A stretch of 64,000 nucleotides of DNA. Origin: PALSA-129 sp963842505. GTDB lineage: Bacteria; Acidobacteriota; Terriglobia; Bryobacterales; Bryobacteraceae. Positions 1 through 8,109 of this stretch are shown piece after piece. Location: contig CAWJGZ010000003.1 of NCBI GenBank assembly GCA_963842505.1, positions 1 to 64,000 of the forward strand, read 5' to 3'. Both the position numbers and the translations under genes were made by a program. The notes beneath the pieces are model-generated. The model was not told where the DNA came from, did not search any database, and worked only from the letters and a program-made list of their open reading frames with translations. The stretch's first letter is position 1, and every line of letters begins with the position of its first letter.

Positions 1-302
1 GCCTGCCAGCCAGTGGCTTTCCGGAGTTCCTTCAGGCTGGCGCCGCCGGAGCGTTTCAACAGGTCGAGGACCTTGGCGGTCTTGCTGCCCGGGCGGGCGC
101 CGCTGGCCTTCTTCTTGGGCGACGGGGCCGACTGCGCGCCCGTGTTGGCCTTCTTCGCCGGGGTGGCCTGCTTGCCCGACCTGGCCTGGGACGGCGCCCC
201 GTGAGCCTTGGGTGCCGCGGACCGCGGCTTTTTAGCGGGCTTGGGCTGCTCGGCCGGTGCGCCGGCCTGCGTGCTCGCCGTTTCTGCTGCAATGCCGTTC
301 AT
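1..302 (-). CDS. DUF3489 protein, 5' part (runs off the left edge)
   Basis: Reading leftward from an ATG at 302-300, the frame stays open to the window edge (about 100 codons). It begins MNGIAAETASTQAGAPAEQ, continues as a low-complexity Ala/Pro/Lys-rich linker, then enters the conserved DUF3489 block (KTAKVLDLLKRSGGASLKEL followed by RKATGWQA). DUF3489 proteins are small, basic, probably DNA-binding proteins of unknown function; the conserved block resembles a winged-helix start (inference). The C-terminus lies outside the window. This is the only copy of the three here without an interrupted frame, so it may be the functional parent of the decayed copies at 1001-1310 and 1446-1794. Confidence 0.75.
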   Translation of the reverse strand, partial: MNGIAAETASTQAGAPAEQPKPAKKPRSAAPKAHGAPSQARSGKQATPAKKANTGAQSAPSPKKKASGARPGSKTAKVLDLLKRSGGASLKELRKATGWQ

Positions 303-880
303 GCTTCGTTCTCCTTGGGCGGTGATTACCGCGATCCCATCCATCACTCGGCTTCGCCAGAACTGCAAGCTCATTCCGATGGGAATCCGCATGGGCGGAG
401 GATCGGCGACCGAGGCGTTTCGGCCCCCAGATAGGGGCAGATGGTGGCAGAAAGTGGCAGATGGGGGACTTTTCGCAGAATTTGGCCCCCGGACGGCGCC
501 GGCGCTGGCCGTGCTGGCTGTCTCACCGAAACAGGGAGGCGGCGGCCGGCGCGGTAACCACCGCGAAAACCAGTGCCCCAACCGTAGCCCGTTTCGCCCA
601 ACCAGCCCGAATACCACCGTGAAAACGCGAGGAGAGTCCAAAAACCATACCGAAAACCGTGCGAAAAATCGTGAAAAAGTCGAATAAAAGTACGAATTTC
701 CGTATGGTTGGCGCGTAGGCAACGCCTTTTCCGTTCGCCTGGCCCAGGGGCGCACCAGCTTGGCGCTACCCTGGCGTCCGGCAACGTTTTCTGCCAAGAC
801 CGGGCGCACCGGGACTCCGCCGCGACCCCACGAGACCCTTGCGCCGACCCCAAGTGCCGAGAAAACTCGCTACGCGGCGC
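303..880. other. gene-free upstream region of the DUF3489 gene
   Basis: No convincing gene on either strand. Part of it (about 420-550) is alignable with about 1895-1960 upstream of DUF3489 copy 3: both carry a cggcccc-a-agatag motif and a ctgtctcaccgaaac-gggagg motif, so the promoter region was duplicated with the gene. At 437-470 a short direct repeat of gtggcag occurs at about 10-bp spacing. At 560-690 an A-rich tract contains repeated CCGNGAAAA-type words (near 565, 617, 650-680), giving an iteron-like texture. Confidence 0.5.
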
Positions 881-946
881 CGATTGGCGGACTGAGCGGC
901 AGAACGGGGCGGCGGCAGCCCCACGAAAACCGAGGGTGTGTCCCAA

Positions 947-977
947 GTGTGGCGCAAGTGTGGCGCAAACGTGGCGG
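947..977. repeat. 11-bp direct repeat array A
   Basis: Two exact copies of gtgtggcgcaa (947-957, 958-968) and a diverged partial third (969-977), five bases before the palindrome at 982. One helical turn per repeat suggests binding on one face of the helix. Unit B has an array in the same position with the same spacing but a different sequence. Confidence 0.7.
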
Positions 978-981
978 TTGT

Positions 982-1000
982 GTAGTGTAGTCTACACTAC
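982..1000. promoter_or_regulatory. 19-bp palindrome (9-1-9), copy A
   Basis: gtagtgtag-t-ctacactac, perfect 9-bp arms around one central base. The same arms occur at 1427-1445 with a different central base. An operator or recombination site fits the symmetry, but the binding protein is unknown. Confidence 0.65.
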
Positions 1001-1310
1001 TGGCCGCACCTTGCCCCGCGGGGCCTGCTGGCGCGTCGCCGCGGCCGCGCCACCGCGAGAAGGCTTTTTCGAGTTCGCGGCGCGCCCACCGGGAGGCGCC
1101 GTCGGAGCGCCTCACCGGGTCGAGGACCTTGGCGGCCTTGCTGCTCTGGCGGACGCCGGTTGCTGGCTTCTGGGGCGACTGGGCCGACGTGGCAGCCCGT
1201 GTTGGCCTTCTTCGCCGGGGTGGCCATGTTGTCCGACCTGGCCCGTCCGACCTGGCCTGGGACGGCGCCACGTGGGCCCTGTGTGCGGCAACGTGCGGCT
1301 TTTGGGTGCG
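1001..1310 (-). pseudogene. DUF3489 remnant, copy 2
   Basis: The leftward translation contains MATPAKKANTG in one frame and SAQSPQKPATGVRQSSKAAK then VLDPVRRSDGAS in another, matching the linker and conserved block of the gene at 1-302. Relative to copy 3 there is one extra base near 1190, which shifts the frame. It has no start codon because the 5' part is missing at the duplication joint. The end is also diverged (ELEKAFSRW in place of ELRKATGWQA). A non-functional relic. Confidence 0.7.
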
Positions 1311-1378
1311 GGTCCGATTGGCGGACTGCGCGGCAGAATTACGGGGCGGCAGCCCCACGAAAACCGAGGGTGCGGCCC

Positions 1379-1420
1379 AAGGTTGCCTTAAAGTTGCCTT
1401 AAAGTTGCCACCAAGTTGCC
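1379..1420. repeat. 11-bp direct repeat array B
   Basis: Near-identical units aaggttgcctt, aaagttgcctt, aaagttgccacc, aagttgcc. Same place as array A in the duplicated unit and same spacing, but unrelated sequence, while flanking DNA stays similar. This looks like fast divergence of a binding array. Confidence 0.7.
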
Positions 1421-1426
1421 TGTTCT

Positions 1427-1445
1427 GTAGTGTAGACTACACTAC
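1427..1445. promoter_or_regulatory. 19-bp palindrome (9-1-9), copy B
   Basis: gtagtgtag-a-ctacactac. Identical arms to 982-1000, with the central base changed from t to a. Confidence 0.65.
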
Positions 1446-1794
1446 TGCCGCACCGTTCCCCGCGGGGCCTGCTGGCGCGTCGCCGAGGCCGCGCCACCGC
1501 GAGAAGGCTTTTTCGAGTTCGTGGCGCGCCAACCGGGAAGCGCCGCCGGAGCGCCTCAGCGGGTCGAGGACCTTGGCGGCCTTGCTGCTCTGGCGGACGC
1601 CGGTTGCTGGCTTCTGGGGCGACTGGGCCGACGTGGCGCCCGTGTTGGCCTGCTTCGCCGGGGTGGCCATGTTGCCCAACTTGGCCGGGGACGGCGCTAC
1701 GTGGGGGCTGTGTGCGCCAACGTGCGGCTTTTTGTCGGGCGTTGGCTGCCTCGGCCGGGGCACCGGCCCCGGCATTCGCCGTTTCTTTGGGCAT
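1446..1794 (-). pseudogene. DUF3489 remnant, copy 3
   Basis: Leftward from an ATG at 1794-1792: MPKETANAGAGAPAEAANAR in one frame, then the frame changes to one with DKKPHVGAHSPHVAPSPAK and SSKAAKVLDPLRRSGGAS. It matches the gene at 1-302 from its start codon through the KTAKVLDLLKRSGGAS block, but needs a frameshift near the lysine-rich linker. The end (RLARHELEKAFSRWRG) is abnormal. Copies 2 and 3 share the altered end, so decay preceded the 434-bp duplication. Confidence 0.7.
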
Positions 1795-2066
1795 GCCGCT
1801 TGGCATAGGCAGGCCAATTGGCGAAGGGACGGCGATGGAGGCGAAGGCGGCTTCCCGATGGGGGCAGAAAGGGCGAATGGCAGGACACGGCGCAAGATTC
1901 GGCCCCAAGATAGGGACCGGCGACTGCCGAGCTGGCTCTCTCACCGAAACGGGGAGGAGACGGCCCGCGCGGTCCGGATCCGTGCGCACCCACTCCTGCG
2001 GTGCACCTGCGGCCGTCGCGCGGGCGCTGGACTTCGCCGCCCACCAGAGGTAGTGGTGGTGCACTG
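1795..2066. other. gene-free interval before the recombinase
   Basis: No gene recognised. The left half resembles the upstream region of the DUF3489 gene (compare 303-550). Just before the recombinase start is an agaggtagtggtggtg stretch that may supply a weak ribosome binding site. Confidence 0.4.
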
Positions 2067-3281
2067 ATGCCGGTCTTCAAGCGCCAGTACGAATCGGGGA
2101 CGACGGTCTGGCGATACATCTTCAGCGCGCCGGGCGCCACGCGGCAGGAACGCCGCTTGATCTGCGAGGTAGGCTTCGCCAACAAACAGGAGGCGGTGGA
2201 CGCCGAGGCCAAGCGCCGCACCGAGGAACTGCAGAAATACGAGCTAGCCAAGGCCGGCGCCACCACGGTGGCCGCGACGCTCCCCACCACGTTCGACATG
2301 CTGCTGCAGGAGTTCTTTCGCCAGCATGCCGAGGAGAAACTGGCTCCCAAGACCATCGAACGCTACCGCGAACTGGCGGCCTATCTCGCGCCCGAGTTGC
2401 GGGCCATGACTCTGGGCGACATCACCCCACTCCACCTCAATCGCGAATGGAACCGGCTGTTGAAGAGTGGCGGGCATCACCGCAAGACCAAGCAGGCCCG
2501 GCCGCTGAGCGCGAAGACCGTCCGGCACATTGCCGGTGTGGTCTCCAGTGCGTTCGCCCGAGCGGAGCGGTGGGGGCTGGTCACCAGCAACCCGGTCACG
2601 CACAGCGAGCCGCCGGTCCCCAAGAGACACAGGGGCGTAGCGCTCACTCCGGCGCAGCAGGCTCTGGTCTTCGAGTCGGCCAGCGGGCCGTGGTGCATGG
2701 CCACGTTCCTGGAAGTCACCGCCGCCACCGGCGCGCGCCGAGGCGAGGTGCTGGCACTGCGCTGGTCGGACATGCAAGATGGCCGCGCCATCATCACGCG
2801 GTCGCTCACGCAGACGAGGCAGGTATTGGAATTCAAGGACACGAAGACGGAGAGGCCGCGGGACGTGAAGGTGCCGGCGTCGGCACTCGCCGCGCTGGAG
2901 GAGTATCGGCGGCGCCAGGATGAATTCCGCCAGCAGTTCGGGCCGGAATACCGGACGGACCTGGACCTGATCTTCGCCAACCCGGACGGGACACCGCTGC
3001 GACCGAATTCGGTCTCGTCGGTGGTTTCGTTGCTGTTCCGGAGGCTGGGACTTCCCAAGGGGGCGAGCCTGCACTCGCTGCGCCACAGCCACGGGTCGCA
3101 CCTGCTGGCGGATGGGGTACCGCTGCCGGTGGTGTCGGAGCGGTTGGGGCACTCCTCGGTGCGGACCACGGCGGAGGTCTACGCGCACGCCCTGCGCGGC
3201 CAAGACGATGAGGCGGCGCAGCGGTGGGATGAGTTTCAGCGCCGGGGAACCGGGAACCTCCAGAAACGAAAAGTCCAGTGA
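2067..3281 (+). CDS. tyrosine recombinase / phage-type integrase
   Basis: 404 aa from the ATG at 2067; an upstream in-frame ATG at 2001 would add 22 residues with no family likeness. An N-terminal basic AP2-like segment (about 1-60) is followed by a SAM-like core-binding domain (about 75-190) and the catalytic domain (about 195-395). Catalytic residues are visible: Arg224 in TGARRGEVLALRW, Lys260 in KDTKTERPRDV, His336 and Arg339 in HSLRHSHGSHLLA, His362 in RLGHSS, and Tyr372 in EVYAHAL. It cuts and rejoins DNA for integration or excision of a mobile element. It lies between the DUF3489 array and the broken galE/helicase joint, so it probably belongs to a degraded element whose rest lies left of the window. 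Confidence 0.92.
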   Translation: MPVFKRQYESGTTVWRYIFSAPGATRQERRLICEVGFANKQEAVDAEAKRRTEELQKYELAKAGATTVAATLPTTFDMLLQEFFRQHAEEKLAPKTIERYRELAAYLAPELRAMTLGDITPLHLNREWNRLLKSGGHHRKTKQARPLSAKTVRHIAGVVSSAFARAERWGLVTSNPVTHSEPPVPKRHRGVALTPAQQALVFESASGPWCMATFLEVTAATGARRGEVLALRWSDMQDGRAIITRSLTQTRQVLEFKDTKTERPRDVKVPASALAALEEYRRRQDEFRQQFGPEYRTDLDLIFANPDGTPLRPNSVSSVVSLLFRRLGLPKGASLHSLRHSHGSHLLADGVPLPVVSERLGHSSVRTTAEVYAHALRGQDDEAAQRWDEFQRRGTGNLQKRKVQ

Positions 3282-3524
3282 CGATGGCCGTCATCCGGTT
3301 CAGCCCTTCCGATGGCACCCGCCCATTTGGGTCCCCTTATTGGGCCATATCGGTAGTCACATGGACAATACCTCGGGGTTGCGGGGACATGCAAAACCAA
3401 CGAACTGGGCTATCCCAGTTATCCGACCTATCAGGTCACGAGCGCTGCATTGGTGTCGAGATTCTGGCGGCTCGGCAGCGTACGCGATGACGTCGCTACC
3501 CACCCGCGGCTCAATGCGTTTACA
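3282..3524. other. gene-free stretch after the recombinase
   Basis: No gene, RNA or clear repeat recognised. Rightward open frames here are not conserved-looking. It probably contains the boundary between the mobile region and the truncated chromosomal genes; no flanking direct repeat could be identified by eye. Confidence 0.4.
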
Positions 3525-3753
3525 ATTAAGGTCTTGCTCCCACTTGTCGGCCAGATTCGCGGGTACCATTACGATCACCAGACCCGCTGGCTGCCAACGG
3601 CAACGTTGTAAGCGATCGCCAGAGCAACGAATGTCTTTCCCGTGCCGACCTCGTCGGCCAGGATCACACTTGGCTGGCTGCGTAGAGAGGCCCGAGGAGG
3701 GTGCGCAGTTTGTCCGATACTTCGGCCCATTGTTGGATGCGCTTCGGGAACTG
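3525..3753 (-). pseudogene. helicase (SNF2/DEAD-like) N-terminal remnant
   Basis: Reading leftward, three frames must be joined. First QFPKRIQQWAEVSDKLRTLL then GPLYAASQ; then SVILADEVGTGKTFVALAIA, a Walker A motif (GTGKT) preceded by DEV as in SNF2-type helicases; then PAGLVIVMVPANLADKWEQD, the motif Ia region. Two frameshifts (near 3685 and 3600) and loss of everything after motif Ia make this a relic. It abuts the galE stump on the same strand, so one broad open frame across the joint is a chance fusion. Confidence 0.65.
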
Positions 3754-3796
3754 TCACATGCACGCCTTCGTTGCCCTGGGCGGGTCGCACGCGAGA

Positions 3797-3916
3797 TCGC
3801 CGAGGGACGGTGCCACGATGACCGCGGCTCAAGTTGTCGAACACGACCACCCGATGTCCGGCGGCAATCAACTCGCGGCACACAGCACTTCCGATGTATC
3901 CCGCGCCACCAAACAC
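3797..3916 (-). pseudogene. galE: UDP-glucose 4-epimerase, 5' stump
   Basis: From a GTG at 3916 (or the CTG three codons upstream) the frame reads FGGAGYIGSAVCRELIAAGH followed by RVVVFDNLSRGHRGTVP. This is the first beta-alpha-beta unit of GalE with its GxxGxxG NAD-binding motif. Similarity stops after about 40 residues near 3797 and gives way to helicase sequence. The intact enzyme has about 330 residues. It starts 8 nt after the galK stop codon on the same strand, so it was the next gene of a galK-galE operon, cut by a rearrangement. Another galE elsewhere may replace it. Confidence 0.75.
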
Positions 3917-3924
3917 GAGGGTAT

Positions 3925-5100
3925 TCAGGGGTGGCGTTCTCCCATCGTCACCTCAGTGTATCCGTCTCCAGGTGCCGTGATGTAGATTGAAGGCTCGAGG
4001 CGGGTAAGCTCTCGATAGCTGTCGCGCATGTGGCCAGCGAACCGGTCAGCATCTCGGGTAGCGACCAGATTGACCGTGCAACCTCCGAAGCCCCCGCCGG
4101 TCATGCGTGCACCCAAGCAGACCCCGGACTTCGCGGCGAGGTCCACCATCAGGTCAAGTTCGTTCGAGGAAACCTCGTAGTCCTGCTGCAGGCTGCGATG
4201 GGATTCAGCCATGAGTTCTCCGGCCTGATGGACGGAGCCAGCCTCGAGTGCTTCAGCAAAGCGAAGCGTCCGATCATTCTCATGGACGACGTGGCGGATC
4301 CTCCGGCGGATAACCGGTGGCAGGTCGGAGGCAAAACGCGCCAGGTCGGATGGCGTGATATCCCGAAGCGACTGCAAACCGGGAATGCGAGCTGCGAGAA
4401 TTCGTACGCCTTCCTCACACTGTTGCCTTCGAAGATTGTATTCTCCGCTGGCGAGATCGTGCTTTACCATTGTGTTACAGACGACGATTCTCAGGTTATC
4501 CGGAAGTGGAATCAGCCGGCTCTCCAGAGTCCGGCAGTCCAGCAGGATGGCTCTGCCCGACCGCCCGAAAGCACCGATGTACTGGTCCATGATCCCGCAG
4601 CGCATCCCCACGAAATCGTTCTCCGCCCGCTGGCAGATTTGCGCGAGCGCCAGCCGGCCGATCTTCAGCCCCGACAGCATCACAAGGGCGAATCCTGTGG
4701 ACAGTTCAAGTGCTGCAGACGAACTTAGGCCAGAACCAACGGGGACCTCGCTGTCAATCAGGAGATCCGCACCCCGAAGCCGCCGTCCGCTTCTTTCCAA
4801 CAGCACTGCGACGCCCACGACATAGTCGGACCAATGATGTGTCCCAGCCTGCGGGGGCTCATCAAGATCGATCTCGACGGAATCCAACATCGCTCGCGAA
4901 ACGATGCGAAGGCGCCTGTCGGATCGCGCGGCCGCGGCGACCGAGGTCGACTGTTGCAGTGCTGTCGGCAACACGAAACCGTCGTTGTAGTCTGTGTGTT
5001 CGCCGATCAGATTGACTCGTCCAGGAGCGCGGAACAGGCGCGGAGCCGCGCCGAATCGATCGTGAAACTCGGTGAAATACCTGTGTGGAAAGGCAGCCAT
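3925..5100 (-). CDS. galK: galactokinase
   Basis: 391 aa, normal length for GalK. It phosphorylates galactose to galactose-1-phosphate (Leloir pathway, cytosol). The galactokinase signature GRVNLIGEHTDYNDG is at about 28-42, the GHMP ATP-binding loop VPVGSGLSSSAALE at about 114-127, and motif 3 GARMTGGGFGGCTVN near residue 335. It is transcribed leftward, downstream of a GH27 enzyme and its LacI regulator after a 383-bp gap, and followed by the truncated galE. It should handle galactose released by the neighbouring GH27 enzymes. Confidence 0.96.
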   Translation of the reverse strand: MAAFPHRYFTEFHDRFGAAPRLFRAPGRVNLIGEHTDYNDGFVLPTALQQSTSVAAAARSDRRLRIVSRAMLDSVEIDLDEPPQAGTHHWSDYVVGVAVLLERSGRRLRGADLLIDSEVPVGSGLSSSAALELSTGFALVMLSGLKIGRLALAQICQRAENDFVGMRCGIMDQYIGAFGRSGRAILLDCRTLESRLIPLPDNLRIVVCNTMVKHDLASGEYNLRRQQCEEGVRILAARIPGLQSLRDITPSDLARFASDLPPVIRRRIRHVVHENDRTLRFAEALEAGSVHQAGELMAESHRSLQQDYEVSSNELDLMVDLAAKSGVCLGARMTGGGFGGCTVNLVATRDADRFAGHMRDSYRELTRLEPSIYITAPGDGYTEVTMGERHP

Positions 5101-5483
5101 TCAAGCCCCCTCGACACGGAAGGCCATGGCGTGATCGCACGATTTCTCGAATGGCAAACCGGCCTTAAGTCCAGAGGACTGGCCCCCAGTACGCACCAGA
5201 AGGTAGTCCAGTGCGAGACCCTGCCCGGCGGCAGCGCGCAGCAGGACGGTAACAGTGACTAGATTGTGTTTCAGGGTGGCTCTCCGCTTTGATTGGCACT
5301 CGCCGGAACCCAGCATGATGTTTAGGCTGGCGACCCCTTGGCAGCGGGAGGACGCGACTTCTGACCCTTGATTCTCAAGGTGCAAGCGATTTGGCCGAGC
5401 ATCTGCACGGGCAGTTTGACCAGCAGGCCTTCTGCTGGCATGGGAGTTTGTTTCACACCCCTGTCAATCGCAACCCCAAGCAT
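5101..5483. other. 383-bp gap between GH27 and galK; unassigned 94-codon frame
   Basis: A leftward frame (5385-5101, 94 codons) ends exactly one base before the galK start codon, but its product has no family likeness that I recognise and no good ribosome binding site. It may be a spurious frame or the worn end of a lost operon gene; the spacing to galK fits the latter. No other gene, terminator or promoter is clear here. Confidence 0.3.
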
Positions 5484-7046
5484 TCAATGACCTGCACCTG
5501 GCATTACATTTTCCGGAGAGGAACCAATTTTCAAGAGCACCACGCCGTGAGCGGGGACTTCGGCGCTGTAGGAGTCTCCGACGGAATCGCGGTGGGCGTG
5601 GGCCCAGAGGTCGCGAACCTTGGCGAAGTGGGGGATGCCAACGTCGCTGGGATGCACGGCGATGGTTGCTGCCACTTCGCCGCGGTTGAAGAGGCCGACG
5701 GCGTAGTTTTCGCCGCTTAGCGGCTTCACCCAGATTTCCAGATCGCCGGTCTTAGAGACGCGGCTTCCCTGTTTACCGAGCGAGTCCTGGTCCACCGCGA
5801 TGGCTTCCTTGTTGGTGAGGATCTCAAGTATGCCGGGAGAGGCGCTGCGCAGATCGTTGCCCGCAATCAAGGGCGCGGCCAACATGCACCAGAGGCTGAA
5901 GTGGGTGCGGTACTCGGTTTCATTCATGCCGCCATTGCCCACGTGCAGCATGTCGGGATCGTTCCAATGGCCGGGGCCCGCGTATTTCTCCAGGCCCTGC
6001 TGATTGTCGAAACCGTCGGTGGCCATGGCGGCAAAGTTGTCGCGGAAGCTGCCGGTGCGCCACAGGTTGCCGCCGGCGGCGGGCGCCCACTCGGGTGCTT
6101 TGGGAAGCGCCGCGGAGAAGCTGTACACCACCGGGCGTCCGGCATCGCGCAACGCCAGGCCCATGAGGGCGAAAGCCGCGGCCATCGAAGACGATTCGTA
6201 TGCGGTGCGCGCGCTACACCAGTCGTACTTCAGATAATCGGCGCCCCAGGCGGCGAAGGTCTTGGCATCCTGCAGTTCGTGGTGCAAGCTGCCTTCGAAT
6301 CCGGCGCAGGTTTTCGGCCCGGGTGAAGAATAGATGCCGAACTTCAGACCCTTGGCATGGACGTAGTCGGCGAGGTCTTTCATGTTGGGAAAGCGATCGT
6401 TAGGCTGCAAGTTGCCTTGAGCGTCGCGCGTGCCCTGCCAGGTATCGTCGATGGTCACGTACTGATAGCCGGCGTCTTTCATGCCATTGCGCGCCATGGC
6501 ATCGGCGGTCTGCCGGACCAGTTGATCGGAAACCTGTCCGCGGAACGCGTTCCAGCTATTCCAGCCCATGGGCGGCGTCTTGGCGAGGCCGTTAGATGGA
6601 ACTTCGCGCGTGGGCGGCAGAGAGAGCTTGGGAGCGGGAGGCGGCAGCGGTTTGGGCGGGTCGGTGGAGACGCGATGTGCGAGCAGTTCTTGCGTAGCGC
6701 CACGGCCGCCGAAGCCAGGGACCTTCAAACGAAGACCATCTGGGGTAATGGAGCCGGCGTACTCCTGGCGGCCGGTGGAGTCGAATTCGTCGGTGATCAC
6801 GACGAAGGAGATTTGTTCGCCGGTGACCTTGCCTTCGGCAATCGGTGAATCGCCCTGGCGGGTGGAAATGTATCCGGTGAGAACGGCGCCGTCGGATTTC
6901 AGCCAAAGGGAGGTTTCGCGGGTCTGGCCATCGCGGCCCAGCGTGGTGGCCACCCAGTGTCCGGTGAGGTCCGCCGCTCTCGTGGGCCGCGTCGCTAGCG
7001 CAGCGGCGCAGGACAGAACGGTGATCCAAATGAGCCGACGCATCAT
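5484..7046 (-). CDS. secreted GH27 alpha-galactosidase-like protein with altered acid/base position
   Basis: 520 aa with an N-terminal signal peptide (hydrophobic 5-18, cleavage near TRAAD). An N-terminal beta-sandwich of about 100 residues and a Pro-rich linker (130-150) precede the GH27 barrel, which starts at TPPMGWNSWNAF. The nucleophile Asp275 lies in LKYDWCS, and GPGHWNDPDML is present. Where the second GH27 (11973-13532) has WRTTGDIRD with the acid/base Asp, this protein has WRTGSFRD: one residue shorter and Ser in place of that Asp (Ser333). Activity may therefore be lost or changed. The start codon overlaps the lacI stop (ATGA), so the two form one transcript. Confidence 0.93.
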   Translation of the reverse strand: MMRRLIWITVLSCAAALATRPTRAADLTGHWVATTLGRDGQTRETSLWLKSDGAVLTGYISTRQGDSPIAEGKVTGEQISFVVITDEFDSTGRQEYAGSITPDGLRLKVPGFGGRGATQELLAHRVSTDPPKPLPPPAPKLSLPPTREVPSNGLAKTPPMGWNSWNAFRGQVSDQLVRQTADAMARNGMKDAGYQYVTIDDTWQGTRDAQGNLQPNDRFPNMKDLADYVHAKGLKFGIYSSPGPKTCAGFEGSLHHELQDAKTFAAWGADYLKYDWCSARTAYESSSMAAAFALMGLALRDAGRPVVYSFSAALPKAPEWAPAAGGNLWRTGSFRDNFAAMATDGFDNQQGLEKYAGPGHWNDPDMLHVGNGGMNETEYRTHFSLWCMLAAPLIAGNDLRSASPGILEILTNKEAIAVDQDSLGKQGSRVSKTGDLEIWVKPLSGENYAVGLFNRGEVAATIAVHPSDVGIPHFAKVRDLWAHAHRDSVGDSYSAEVPAHGVVLLKIGSSPENVMPGAGH

Positions 7047-8083
7047 AGCCGGTTTACTCCTTTGTGATGCTCTGGAAACTCACCCGCGATCCGCGGTGGA
7101 ACAGCGGACTGACGCACGATCAGCGTGGTGCCGAGCGAAAACTCACGGCCTCCGGAAGGAGGATCGTTGAGCATCGCCCAGAGAGCCTGGAAGGCCACCT
7201 TTCCGATTTCCGTGCGCGGCACGGCCACGGTAGTGAGAGCCGGCTGGGTGTATTCGGCAAGCAGGACGTCGTCAAAGCCCACCACGGAAAGGTCTTCGGG
7301 AACGCGCAATCCGCTGTCGAAGGCACGATGGAGGACGCCGATTGCCATCAAATCGTTGGCGGCTAGAACAGCGCTGGGTGCGGGCCCGTTCATCAGCCCG
7401 GAAAAGGCGAAGTATCCACCCTTCACGGTGAAATCGGCGTCGATAGCGACACTGGGGTCGATACCGGCGCGAGTCGCACTCTCGATGAAAGCCTGTTTGC
7501 GGCGGCGCGCGGAGTGGAGGCGAGCCGGGCCGCCAATAAAGCCGATGCGCTGATGGCCCAGTTTGATGAGATATTCGAGCGCCTCGGCGATGCCCTTTTC
7601 GTACTCCAGCAGAATATTGCTGACCCAGTGGTCGACGCGGCCGAGATCGAGATATACGGCGGCGATTTCTCGCGCCGCCAGCATATCGATGATATCGGGA
7701 TCGATTTGCGAAGTGAGAATGGCCACCGCGGGGACGCGCAAGCCGATCAGCCGTTTGACGGTGGTCAAAGTGCGGTGCGCGTCGTAATTGGTGTTGAAGA
7801 CCATGGCGTCCATTTCGTGGAGCTGCGCCTGGTCTTGAAACGCCGCAGTGATTTCCGGAAAAAACGGATTGCGGATGTCCGAAATCACCATACCCAAGAC
7901 AGAACTTCGGCCGGTGACCAGACTGCGGGCCGCCTGGTTTTGGGAATAGCCAAGGTGCTGGACGGCCGCAAGCACCTTCTGCCGGGTCTGAGGACTGGTG
8001 CTTCGCGTTCCGTTCAACACGTGAGACACGGTCGCGATCGACACACCTGCCCTGGACGCTACATCTTTGATACTTGAGCGCAA
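7043..8083 (-). CDS. LacI-family transcriptional regulator
   Basis: 346 aa from a TTG at 8083, chosen because GGGAGG lies five bases upstream and the HTH begins at once (SSIKDVASRAGVSIATVSHV); an upstream ATG at 8161 would add an unlikely tail across the operator. The hinge region NQAARSLVTGRS is followed by a periplasmic-binding-like sensor domain. It likely binds a galactose-containing sugar (inference from context). Two copies of the palindrome TAAACGTTTA, a typical LacI-family operator, lie upstream: one in its own leader (8108-8117), one on the divergent promoter (8189-8198). It therefore probably represses itself and the TonB-receptor operon. Confidence 0.93.
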   Translation of the reverse strand: MRSSIKDVASRAGVSIATVSHVLNGTRSTSPQTRQKVLAAVQHLGYSQNQAARSLVTGRSSVLGMVISDIRNPFFPEITAAFQDQAQLHEMDAMVFNTNYDAHRTLTTVKRLIGLRVPAVAILTSQIDPDIIDMLAAREIAAVYLDLGRVDHWVSNILLEYEKGIAEALEYLIKLGHQRIGFIGGPARLHSARRRKQAFIESATRAGIDPSVAIDADFTVKGGYFAFSGLMNGPAPSAVLAANDLMAIGVLHRAFDSGLRVPEDLSVVGFDDVLLAEYTQPALTTVAVPRTEIGKVAFQALWAMLNDPPSGGREFSLGTTLIVRQSAVPPRIAGEFPEHHKGVNRL

Positions 8084-8094
8084 GTTTTCCTCCC

Positions 8095-8109
8095 TATATT
8101 GCCAATATA
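8095..8109. promoter_or_regulatory. 15-bp inverted repeat in the lacI leader
   Basis: tatattg-c-caatata, perfect 7-bp arms, placed directly before the GGGAGG ribosome binding site of the regulator and overlapping the operator at 8108. Could be a second binding site or an mRNA hairpin. Confidence 0.45.

Larger units (their letters stand above)
881..1314. repeat. 434-bp tandem duplication, unit A
   Basis: The motif gattggcggactg-gcggcagaa occurs at 882 and again at 1316, followed in both places by ggggcgg, agccccacgaaaaccgaggg, an array of short repeats, a 19-bp palindrome and a DUF3489-like remnant. The period is 434 bp. The remnant in unit A lacks the 5' coding part and starts directly at the duplication joint, so unit A probably arose by duplication of unit B. 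Confidence 0.8.
1315..1748. repeat. 434-bp tandem duplication, unit B
   Basis: Second copy of the unit described at 881-1314. It carries array B (1379-1420), palindrome B (1427-1445) and most of DUF3489 copy 3. The right end is set from the period and the loss of similarity near 1740; the exact joint is uncertain. Confidence 0.75.

Noticed and set aside
947..1420. CRISPR-like short repeats
   Set aside because: Repeats are about 11 bp, contiguous, two to four per array and without spacers.
3575..3916. A real GalE-ATPase fusion protein (113 codons)
   Set aside because: The GalE part lacks its catalytic region and the helicase part needs two more frameshifts; the open joint is accidental.
3112..3990. 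Long rightward open frame across the galE/helicase joint
   Set aside because: No family likeness; it lies opposite recognisable galE and helicase fragments and overlaps the recombinase in another frame.
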